Source: Aurantibacillus circumpalustris
Lineage (GTDB): Bacteria > Bacteroidota > Bacteroidia > B-17B0 > Aurantibacillaceae
Reading direction: 5' to 3'
NCBI RefSeq assembly: GCF_029625215.1
Contig: NZ_CP121197.1
Location: 744,001 to 808,000 of the forward strand
Length of the DNA: 64,000 nucleotides
Shown: one piece after another, positions 10,087 to 17,412 of the stretch
Layout of the letters: every line of letters begins with the position of its first letter
How positions within the stretch are numbered: the first letter of the stretch is position 1
Notes under the pieces: model-generated
The model's database searches: none
What the model was told of the DNA's origin: nothing
The model's input: the letters and a program-made list of their open reading frames with translations, nothing else
Made by a program: the position numbers and the translations under genes

Positions 10087-13000
10087 TTATTCTATAATTA
10101 TCTTTCCAGTTTCTTGCGCCCTATTCTCACTAAGAATAACGTAGAAATAAATTCCTTTGTTTTCATTTATACTTATAGGGTTATTTCCCTTTTGCAAATC
10201 AGTTGTATAAACACGTTGACCCAGTGTATTAAAAAACTCCACTTTAAAATCTCCTTCCGTATTCAATTCAATATTAAATGCTCCTTTGTTTGGATTCGGA
10301 TAAATAAGCGAGTTTTCCCCAAGACTAAGTTTTCCAATTCCAGTACATCCATTTACCTTTTGCTCTACATTTACTGAAGCGGAGCAGTTGTTTGAGTTTG
10401 TTCCCGTCACGCTATAATTAGTGGTTTGAATTGGCGTAGCTATAATAGAAGATGTCGATGCATTCGTGTTCCACATAAAGTTATTTGCTCCCGATGCAGT
10501 TAATGTTACGCTCTCACCAGCACAAATTAATGTTTGACTTGATATAGCAGTAATTGTTGGAGAAGGATTAACTGTAAAACCTGTCAGAGCGGAGTTTTTA
10601 CATGAGTTTAAATCTGTACCTATCACCGAGTAATTAGCCCCTATTATCGGGCTCAAAATCAAATTGGCGTTTGTAATGCCATTGCTCCAGGAATATGTAT
10701 TCGCACCACTTGCTGTGATAGTTGCCGTTTCTCCATCACATATTAACATGTTTCCTGAAAGGATTATTGTAGGAAGCGGGTTAATTGAAATAGATTTAAA
10801 TACGGTATTTTGACAACCGTTAGCGTCTGTTCCAGTAACACTATAAGTTGTATTTGAGGTCGGCGTAATATTAACCGTTGCATTTATCGAACCGTTGCTC
10901 CACAGATAGGATGAAGCACCATTAGCTGTTAAACTCGTTGTTTGTCCTAGGCACACTATTGATGAACCGGAAATGCTTACGGATGGTAAACTGTTTACTG
11001 TTACAGATTGAGTCGTACTGTTCTTGCACCCGTTGTTATCTGTTGCTATAACTGTATATACAGAGCCAGTTGACGGCACAAACGAAGTGCCATTGATCAC
11101 GGTTCCGCTCCAGGTGTAAGTGCTGGCACCTGACGCAGTTACTATGAGCGAAGAGCCTGCGCAAACACTTGCATTGCTGGGTGATGAAACAACATTTAAC
11201 ACCGGAAGAGAATTTACTGTGATGGATTGCGTACTTGAACTTTGACATCCATTCGCATCAGTACCAGTAACTGAATAAGCTGTACCCGCATTCAATGTAA
11301 AACTAGTAGCGTTATTTATTCCACCCGTCCAACTATATGAACTTGCGCCGGAAGCGGTCAACGAAATCGCGTCTCCATCACAAACAACCGCTGTGGTTGG
11401 ACTTACTGCAACGCTTAGAATAGGTAAAGCGTTTACTAAAAGCGATTTAATACTCATGTTCTTACATCCATTTCCATTCGTACCTATTAAAGTATACGAT
11501 GTATTGGCTGTAGGACTAACTGTAACTGAAGTTGCAGTAGAACCAGTGTTCCAACTAAATGATGGCGCTCCTGTAGCTGTTAATGTAGCAGTTTGGTTTA
11601 AACAAATTGCGGTTGAACTTATACTTGCCAGTACATTTGGATTTGCATTAATTGTAATTGTTTTGGTCACAACAATTCCTGAACCATAGGCGTTATTCGC
11701 TATTAGGGAAATTGTATACGTTCCTGCTGTATTGAAAGTTATGTTTGGATTTTCTGTAGATGAAGAACTAATGCTTACTCCTGTTGAAGGCGAAACTGCC
11801 CAGTTCCAAGCTGTTGTATTGTTTGTAGAAAGATTGGTAAATGAAATTGGACTCGCTGCACAATATGGAACAGCCGCAGTAAAATCAACAGCTGGCAATA
11901 CTTTTAACTTAAAGGTATCCGCAACACAATTATTAGGATCAACTACTAAAATGGTTGAATCTGATAAAGCGCTTGCAGTTGCACTGCGACTTGTACTTGC
12001 ATCAGGCCATAAATAAGCTCCAGGCCATGAAGCGGTGAGTGTTTTTGTTTCTCCTGGTAAAACGGTAAATGTATTACTTGTTTTTACGTCTTTAAACATG
12101 GTGAAATTATCACGAATAATTCCATCTGCGCACAACCATTTTGCATCCAATTTATTGTCTTCAATATCTAAAATAAATGTTCCTCCATTAGAAGCGTTAG
12201 AGTAATGCATAGCATTGTGAGGAAAAGCTCCTTGCTGTCCACCTAACTGACCAGCAGATCCAGACACGACATAAACTGTCCCGATTTTATTTACAGTTGA
12301 GTCTTTTGTATAAGGACAAGAGTTTGAAGATCCATCGTATTTTCCACTTGATGAACTTAGGTTATGGTTACTTGCATTAAAAGACGCTTCATTTCCATAG
12401 TGCCCATTCATTAATTTTGATCTTTCATAATCATGACTGTGCCCTGTAATAATCATATCCACACCATAACGTTCCAAGATTTTAATAAAACGTGTGTGAA
12501 TATTTACAAGGTCTCCTTCAGTGTCAGAATTGTGTGAGCCCATAGTATATGGTGGGTGGTGCCAGTAGGCGATTACCCACTTTTTGTTATTAGCCGCTAA
12601 ATCTGCCTTTATCCAATTTACTTGCGCTCCTGTGGTATCATACATTTTGTCACTACCAACTTTTCCGTAAGAATCTAGAGAAAGAAAATGCACGTTACCA
12701 TAGTCAAAAGAATAATAAGCTGGGTTATTAGAAGGAATACCCCCTGCCTCACCATTGGTAGGCGTTTGAAAGTGGGTAAAATAAGGTACTGTGGTTGCTG
12801 TGGATGCACCATTATTATAGTCATGGTTGCCGGGAGCAGAATACATTGTCATTTTTTTCAATATATCATTCTGGTAAATACCAAAAAAACTGGTATTGTA
12901 CTCCGCATTTGTGCCACTGCTATAGGCGTTATCGCCAGAAAGCAACATAGCGTTTGTTATTCTATTACCGTTGTAGGCAATGTATTGGTTCTTACAATTT

Positions 13001-13929
13001 ATTTGATTTGTGGAAGCGTTACCACAGTCACCTACCATCCAAAAACGGTACTGACCAGGGGTTCCTGGAATTGGATTTGTAAGAAAATAATTATTAGTAT
13101 CTCCTTGAATTACAAGAGAGCTTGACCCAATGTTGTAATAGTATTTTGTATAGGGTGTTAATCCGCTAATTTGTAACGAGTGTATGGTGGCTGAAACCGT
13201 GTTTGTAACGGTTGCTGTGAGGGCGCTAGCGCTAGTTCCATATGTTACTTGGCCATCGGTAGCAACATTTGTTTCCCAACGAACTACCATCGAAGTCGGC
13301 GTTCCAACCGCTAGATAAGGTCCCTTAACAATAGTGGGTATAACATAATTGGTGTTTCCAACTAAATTAAACTCAAAAGAAATGTCAGAACTTGATCCAC
13401 CATTTTGGTGAATTTCGACAGCGATTACATTTGTGCCCGTTACAATTACTGTTGGTGATAGAATAATTGAGAAAACAGTGTTCCCGTCATCTGAACATGC
13501 AGTCGGAGCGATTGTAGTATATGTAATAGTGCCTGTTGGCAATCCATTTCTGTATACTTCGTTTCCATTAAAATAAACAATAATAGCATCGTCTCTTCTA
13601 AAATTCATAGTGTACGCAGTGTAAGAAGATGTACTTGGCACATTAATTGTTTTTCTAAAATAAGTGGTGATGTATTTGTTTGTGCAAGAAGGGTTTTGAA
13701 CTACAGTGCCACATGCATTTACTATCGTAGTTTCATCACCATCTCCGTAGCCGAACTCAGAATTCCCAGATGACCAGCCGGTATCGCTAAAAGTTGTTCC
13801 TTGCCATGCTGTTCCTTGATTCGATCCATTATCAAGATATTTCCATGTGGAGCCGTAAGGAAAAATAGTAACCTGAGCAGAAAGTACACAGGTAAAGAGG
13901 AGTAAAAATAAAGTAATGTTCTTTTTCAT
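10087..13929 (-). CDS. T9SS-secreted purple acid phosphatase-like metallophosphoesterase
   Basis: This 1280-residue protein has a signal peptide (1-18) and a beta-rich N-terminal region (about 20-190). An FN3-like purple acid phosphatase N-terminal domain follows (about 197-290, VKGPYLAVGTPTSMVVRW). The catalytic metallophosphoesterase domain is at about 294-590, with metal-ligand motifs GDCGN (300-304), GDNAY (332-336), GNHD (367-370), WHHPP (456-460) and GHSHDYER (496-503). A PKD domain (about 680-770), six Ig-like units of ~70 residues and a T9SS type A sorting domain make up the rest. It likely releases phosphate from organic substrates outside the cell. It lies directly upstream of a second secreted metallophosphoesterase with the same C-terminal repeats. 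A weak -7 box (TAATTTTG on the minus strand, 13958-13965) lies 29 bases before the ATG. Confidence 0.92.
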   Translation of the reverse strand: MKKNITLFLLLFTCVLSAQVTIFPYGSTWKYLDNGSNQGTAWQGTTFSDTGWSSGNSEFGYGDGDETTIVNACGTVVQNPSCTNKYITTYFRKTINVPSTSSYTAYTMNFRRDDAIIVYFNGNEVYRNGLPTGTITYTTIAPTACSDDGNTVFSIILSPTVIVTGTNVIAVEIHQNGGSSSDISFEFNLVGNTNYVIPTIVKGPYLAVGTPTSMVVRWETNVATDGQVTYGTSASALTATVTNTVSATIHSLQISGLTPYTKYYYNIGSSSLVIQGDTNNYFLTNPIPGTPGQYRFWMVGDCGNASTNQINCKNQYIAYNGNRITNAMLLSGDNAYSSGTNAEYNTSFFGIYQNDILKKMTMYSAPGNHDYNNGASTATTVPYFTHFQTPTNGEAGGIPSNNPAYYSFDYGNVHFLSLDSYGKVGSDKMYDTTGAQVNWIKADLAANNKKWVIAYWHHPPYTMGSHNSDTEGDLVNIHTRFIKILERYGVDMIITGHSHDYERSKLMNGHYGNEASFNASNHNLSSSSGKYDGSSNSCPYTKDSTVNKIGTVYVVSGSAGQLGGQQGAFPHNAMHYSNASNGGTFILDIEDNKLDAKWLCADGIIRDNFTMFKDVKTSNTFTVLPGETKTLTASWPGAYLWPDASTSRSATASALSDSTILVVDPNNCVADTFKLKVLPAVDFTAAVPYCAASPISFTNLSTNNTTAWNWAVSPSTGVSISSSSTENPNITFNTAGTYTISLIANNAYGSGIVVTKTITINANPNVLASISSTAICLNQTATLTATGAPSFSWNTGSTATSVTVSPTANTSYTLIGTNGNGCKNMSIKSLLVNALPILSVAVSPTTAVVCDGDAISLTASGASSYSWTGGINNATSFTLNAGTAYSVTGTDANGCQSSSTQSITVNSLPVLNVVSSPSNASVCAGSSLIVTASGASTYTWSGTVINGTSFVPSTGSVYTVIATDNNGCKNSTTQSVTVNSLPSVSISGSSIVCLGQTTSLTANGASSYLWSNGSINATVNITPTSNTTYSVTGTDANGCQNTVFKSISINPLPTIILSGNMLICDGETATITASGANTYSWSNGITNANLILSPIIGANYSVIGTDLNSCKNSALTGFTVNPSPTITAISSQTLICAGESVTLTASGANNFMWNTNASTSSIIATPIQTTNYSVTGTNSNNCSASVNVEQKVNGCTGIGKLSLGENSLIYPNPNKGAFNIELNTEGDFKVEFFNTLGQRVYTTDLQKGNNPISINENKGIYFYVILSENRAQETGKIIIE

Positions 13930-14152
13930 TTGAATTAATTTTGTATGTGTTGTTTGCCAAAATTAGTTCTGAAAAAGAACGGGGATACATCAATCAGTTT
14001 ATGATTGCGTTATGAAAATCAGCGCAAAAAATACAAATGTTAACCTTCACGCAAAAAGAAATATTAAATTAAATCTGAGGTAATAATTTCGTTACATTGA
14101 AATAATGTTAGACGAACAATCAAAAGAAAAACAAGAATAAAAAGTAGTAAGA

Positions 14153-15355
14153 TTAGTACTCAAACGTACCATACGTTGATTTAATGGTGACGTGCTTTCC
14201 AGAACCCTTTTCCACACGCCCAATAATCTGCGCATCCACATTAAAACTTTTGCTAATAGCAATTATTTTTTCGGCGTATGCTTCATCAACATATAATTCC
14301 ATGCGGTGACCCATGTTAAACACCTTATACATTTCTTTATAATCGGTATGACTCTGTTCGTGAATGGTTTTAAAAAGAACTGGCACCTCAAACAAATTAT
14401 CTTTAATGATATGTAAATTATCGTTAATAAAATGTAAAACCTTTGTTTGCGCGCCGCCACTGCAATGCACGATACCATCAATAAAAGCACCAACTTCAGA
14501 AATTATTTTTTTAATAATTGGTCCATAGGTGCGTGTAGACGACAAAACTAATTTCGCGGCGTCTATTTTTTCTGTGATGATTTTTCCGTTTTCATCTTTA
14601 TAAGAGACTTCTACTTTGTCCTGCAAATTCAAGCCGCCGGTGTACACAACACTCTCTGGTAAAGCAGAATCAAAACTCTCTGGATATTTTTTAGCAAGTG
14701 ACTTATTAAACACATCGTGACGCGCACTGGTAAGTCCATTGCTGCCCATCCCTGCATTGTATTCGTTTTCATAGGTCGCCTTTCCTGAACTGCTTAAGCC
14801 AACAATAACATTTCCAGCTTTTATATTGTGATTAGAAATTACTTTGTTGCGAGCCATTCTGCATGTAACTGTACTATCCACAATAATTGTTCGGACTAAA
14901 TCGCCAACATCCGCAGTTTCACCACCTGTGGAGGTAATAGAGATCCCATTCTCTCTAAGATTTTGTAACACCTCTTCTGTTCCGTTAATGATTGCTGAAA
15001 TAACATCGCCGGGAATTAAATTTTTATTTCTTCCGATGGTGGATGACAAAATAATGTTTTCTGTTGCGCCAACACAAATCAAATCGTCCACATTCATAAT
15101 CACAGCGTCTTGCGCAATTCCCTTCCACACACTTAAATCACCGGTTTCTTTCCAATACATATAAGCTAAAGCAGATTTTGTTCCTGCTCCATCTGCATGC
15201 ATCACTAAACAATGTTCTTCACTGCCAGTTAAAAGATCTGGAACAATCTTACAAAAGGCTCTTGGAAACAGTCCTTTATCTATATTGGCAATGGCCGCGT
15301 GTACATCTTCTTTACCCGCCGAAACGCCTCGTAATTGGTATTTATTATCGCTCAT
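14153..15355 (-). CDS. purM: Phosphoribosylformylglycinamidine cyclo-ligase (AIR synthase)
   Basis: PurM converts FGAM to aminoimidazole ribonucleotide with ATP, the fifth step of purine synthesis. The 400-residue protein shows the PurM fold signatures: MHADGAGTKSALAYMYW near residue 55, IAQDAVIMNVDDLICVGA near residue 85, ITSTGGETADVGDL near residue 145, GLSSSGKATYENEYN near residue 185, and a late CSGGAQTKVLHF. Some conserved glycines of the compact ~345-residue E. coli type are replaced, as in the longer Bacteroidota form. It is divergently transcribed from mqnA, with only about 40 bases between start codons. No other pur genes are in the window. Confidence 0.9.
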   Translation of the reverse strand: MSDNKYQLRGVSAGKEDVHAAIANIDKGLFPRAFCKIVPDLLTGSEEHCLVMHADGAGTKSALAYMYWKETGDLSVWKGIAQDAVIMNVDDLICVGATENIILSSTIGRNKNLIPGDVISAIINGTEEVLQNLRENGISITSTGGETADVGDLVRTIIVDSTVTCRMARNKVISNHNIKAGNVIVGLSSSGKATYENEYNAGMGSNGLTSARHDVFNKSLAKKYPESFDSALPESVVYTGGLNLQDKVEVSYKDENGKIITEKIDAAKLVLSSTRTYGPIIKKIISEVGAFIDGIVHCSGGAQTKVLHFINDNLHIIKDNLFEVPVLFKTIHEQSHTDYKEMYKVFNMGHRMELYVDEAYAEKIIAISKSFNVDAQIIGRVEKGSGKHVTIKSTYGTFEY

Positions 15356-15393
15356 AAATCGAGCCTAAAGATAAAGATTTGATTCAAGATAAT

Positions 15394-16170
15394 ATGTTTA
15401 TTTTTGCACACTTGAATTCAGAAAAGCTCAGAATATCCATTGTAAACTACACTAACACCCTACCTTTTAAATGGGCTTTAAAACGCAATTCTTTGTTGGA
15501 ACAAATAGATCTTCAGGAAGATATTCCCAGTATTTGCGCACAAAAATTAAAATTCAAACAAGTTGATCTTGCTCTAGTGCCAGTTGCCCTTATTTCAGAA
15601 CTCGATACTTATTTTATAGAGACAGATTATTGCATTGGCGCAAACGGAAAAGTTGATAGTGTTAAACTATATAGTGAGGTTCCTTTAGATCAGATTAAAA
15701 CCGTTACTCTCGATTATCAATCCAAATCTTCCATCACGCTTACTAAAGTACTTTTTAAGTTTTTTTGGAAACTCCCTGTACATTATGTGGATGCCAAGCC
15801 TGGTTTTGAGAATGAGATAAAAGATGCTAATGCTGCTGTTATTATTGGCGATAGAACTTTTGGATTAAGCGGAAAATACTCTTACGAGTTTGACTTAGCA
15901 GAAGAGTGGAAAAAATATGCAGGATTACCCTTCGTGTTCGCTGCCTGGGTAAGCACTGAAAGGTTAGACCCTTCGTTCATTGCTCAATTTAATACTGCTT
16001 TAAAACAGGGTGTTGACAATATCATTCAAGCCGTTGAAGACGACTATCATGTAAAAACGCTTTCTAAAGAAAACACTATTGAATACCTTACTCATCGCAT
16101 AGATTACAAGCTAGATGAGGAAAAACGAAAGGCTTTGGAGCTCTTTTTATCTTACATAAACCAGTTGTAA
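15394..16170 (+). CDS. mqnA: Chorismate dehydratase, futalosine pathway of menaquinone synthesis
   Basis: MqnA dehydrates chorismate to 3-enolpyruvoyl-benzoate, the entry step of the futalosine route to menaquinone. Family blocks are RISIVNYTNTLPF at the N-terminus, VDLALVPVALIS near residue 50, LDYQSKSSITLTKVL, AAVIIGDRTF, and DLAEEWKKYAGLPFVFAAW in the C-terminal lobe. No signal peptide is convincing. The start is uncertain: I use the ATG at 15394, but an in-frame TTG lies upstream at 15379 and another at 15412, just before the first conserved strand. A promoter-like TTG-N17-TATTTTTG at 15379-15406 would overlap the chosen start and favour the later TTG. The gene is divergent from purM. Confidence 0.88.
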   Translation: MFIFAHLNSEKLRISIVNYTNTLPFKWALKRNSLLEQIDLQEDIPSICAQKLKFKQVDLALVPVALISELDTYFIETDYCIGANGKVDSVKLYSEVPLDQIKTVTLDYQSKSSITLTKVLFKFFWKLPVHYVDAKPGFENEIKDANAAVIIGDRTFGLSGKYSYEFDLAEEWKKYAGLPFVFAAWVSTERLDPSFIAQFNTALKQGVDNIIQAVEDDYHVKTLSKENTIEYLTHRIDYKLDEEKRKALELFLSYINQL

Positions 16171-16211
16171 TAAGCTTTTCGATGCAGATCTTCAAGAAAT
16201 TCTACCACAAA

Positions 16212-16268
16212 TTACACCAATTTTCACTAAAAAATTATTCAAGTTAATTCGTGAAATTCGTGGTGTAA
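16212..16268. repeat. Imperfect inverted repeat, TTACACCA...TGGTGTAA
   Basis: The arms TTACACCAATTTTCACTAA (from 16212) and the reverse complement of the sequence ending at 16268 (TTACACCACGAATTTCACGA) pair imperfectly around an AT-rich centre. Related wording (CACGAATTACACT) recurs near 53179, so this may be a dispersed intergenic repeat. It lies between mqnA and the tRNA-remnant region. Confidence 0.45.
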
Positions 16269-16312
16269 AACGATGGATCGAAAAAAAGCCCCAACAATTG
16301 TCGCGACTTTAG

Positions 16313-16375
16313 TGGAGAATATCGGATTCGAACCGATCACCTCTTCATCCCGACCCGAGTCGGGACGAAGCGCTC
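16313..16375 (-). pseudogene. tRNA-Ala 3' remnant with replaced anticodon loop
   Basis: On the minus strand this segment repeats the D-arm 3' strand, anticodon stem, variable loop, T-arm and acceptor 3' strand of the intact tRNA-Ala at 16646-16719. The whole flanking copy 16282-16347 matches 16615-16680 over 66 bases with one mismatch, and ten more bases (CGAAGCGCTC) match beyond the loop. The 7-base anticodon loop is replaced by an 18-base palindrome (TCCCGACCCGAGTCGGGA on the plus strand). No 5' half exists, so it cannot make a tRNA. A copy of the terminator-like tail follows it at 16281-16308. Confidence 0.85.
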
Positions 16376-16608
16376 AGCAGACTTTCAATGTACTTTCTAC
16401 TTTTCTTTCGTTTAATCGCATTTTCCCTCTTACGTGTTTCCGTTCTGGTAGCGTACTGTTCGAAATAAACTATTTCCCAATCTGAAGCAATCGAAGTATA
16501 TGGAGAAGTGCCAGAATTATGAGACACTAATCGCGTTTCCAAATTATCAGTTTGACCAACATAATATTTGTCTTTGACTTTTGAGTATAATATGTAAACA
16601 AAAAACAT
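16345..16608 (-). CDS. GIY-YIG single-domain nuclease inserted at tRNA-Ala
   Basis: This 87-residue protein is a stand-alone GIY-YIG (UvrC/Slx1/URI-type) endonuclease domain. The motif appears as VYILYSK at residues 4-10 and YYVGQT at 15-20. The family's Arg is present in LETRLVSHN, and the Glu region reads RKRENAIKRKKSRKYIE. Relatives of this size are common in Bacteroidota; their cellular role is unsettled. Its ATG lies only 7 bases past the T-run of the tRNA-Ala terminator-like hairpin, leaving no room for its own promoter. Its last codons and TGA stop lie in the modified anticodon arm of the tRNA remnant. Near-identical 66-bp repeats flank the gene, so it appears to be the cargo of a small inserted unit of about 333 bp. 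Confidence 0.88.
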   Translation of the reverse strand: MFFVYILYSKVKDKYYVGQTDNLETRLVSHNSGTSPYTSIASDWEIVYFEQYATRTETRKRENAIKRKKSRKYIESLLSASSRLGSG

Positions 16609-16614
16609 CTTATT

Positions 16615-16639
16615 AAAAAAGCCCCAACAATTGTCGGGA
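16615..16639 (-). terminator. Terminator-like hairpin after tRNA-Ala
   Basis: On the minus strand CCCGAC-AATT-GTTGGG forms a 6-bp stem (one G-U) followed by GC and six T residues, directly downstream of the tRNA. A second copy with one mismatch that weakens the stem lies at 16281-16308. Confidence 0.65.
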
Positions 16640-16645
16640 CTTTAG

Positions 16646-16719
16646 TGGAGAATATCGGATTCGAACCGATCACCTCTTCACTGCCAGCGAAGCGCTCTAG
16701 CCAAATGAGCTAATCCCCC
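16646..16719 (-). tRNA. tRNA-Ala (anticodon GGC)
   Basis: The 74-base minus-strand sequence folds into a full cloverleaf. The acceptor stem GGGGGAT pairs with ATTCTCC (two G-U pairs). The D-arm contains TAGCTCA...GAGC. The anticodon arm CTTCG-CTGGCAG-TGAAG carries GGC, and the T-arm ATCGG-TTCGAAT-CCGAT is perfect. The discriminator is A and CCA is not encoded. A -7-like box TATTTTTG lies just upstream (16736-16743 on the plus-strand numbering). Its 3' part is duplicated 333 bases downstream beyond a GIY-YIG gene. Confidence 0.97.
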
Positions 16720-16930
16720 GCGATATTTAGGAATGCAAAAATAGGATAAATATTCAATTTCGGAAAAAATACCTCAGGCTGTCTTTACCCATTTAAACCT
16801 GGTATGTTTTTCTTTAAACCCAACGACTGTTAAAATTTCACTCATTTTAACGCTCTAAAAGCCTCCTATTACTGTAATCCAGAGATCTGGTACGAAAGTT
16901 GATCCGTAAATACTACTAAATACCACACTC

Positions 16931-17308
16931 ATGGAACCACATCTAATCAACATCCTACTCATTGACGATGATGAGAATTTTCTTTATCTGCTAGCTGAAA
17001 TTTTAGATAAACATGGCTATCAGGTTTATACTGCATCAAATGGTCTAAAAGCTCTGGAAGAAATGGATCTTCATAAAATTGATTTGGTTATTTCTGATGT
17101 AATCATGGAAGATACTCCTATTATGTCACTCACATGTACCTTAAAGCATCTCTACCCTGCAACTCCTATACTTCTAGTTTCTTGTTTGTCGACCGGACCA
17201 GTCATCGATCATACCCTAGCCTTAGGGGCAGATGAGTTTTTGCCTAAACCAATAGACTTGGATTTGCTTTATAAAACAATTGATAAATTAAGTGAAATGG
17301 CGGCTTAA
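16931..17308 (+). CDS. Stand-alone response regulator receiver domain (CheY-like)
   Basis: The 125-residue protein is a single receiver domain with no output domain. Asp12-Asp13-Asp14 form the acidic pocket, Asp56 in VISDVIM is the predicted phosphoacceptor, Ser84 takes the Thr/Ser position (LLVSCLS), and Lys106 in FLPKP is the conserved lysine. Such proteins act by protein-protein contact or as phosphate relays. No histidine kinase is adjacent; the downstream TPR-SpoIIE phosphatase is separated by gcvP. The partner and the output cannot be told from this window. Confidence 0.92.
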   Translation: MEPHLINILLIDDDENFLYLLAEILDKHGYQVYTASNGLKALEEMDLHKIDLVISDVIMEDTPIMSLTCTLKHLYPATPILLVSCLSTGPVIDHTLALGADEFLPKPIDLDLLYKTIDKLSEMAA

Positions 17309-17362
17309 AGATCAAATCTCTTTTTAACAATTCTTCCCCACCGCTTTTATTTACAAAGTCCC

Positions 17363-17391
17363 TTGAAAACACCTTATTTTTCTTAAATTTG
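17363..17391 (+). promoter_or_regulatory. Bacteroidota-type promoter for gcvP
   Basis: TTG (17363-17365), an 18-base spacer and TAAATTTG (17384-17391) match the Bacteroidota sigma-A pattern TTG-N17/23-TAnnTTTG. The predicted start site falls near 17397, just before the ATG at 17413, which argues against any upstream TTG start for gcvP. Confidence 0.65.
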
Positions 17392-17412
17392 CGCTCTAAA
17401 ATTTTGCGTTTA

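Noticed and set aside
16273-16485. Plus-strand reading frame across the tRNA remnant
   Set aside because: It is the opposite strand of the GIY-YIG gene and tRNA remnant and has no protein-like features.
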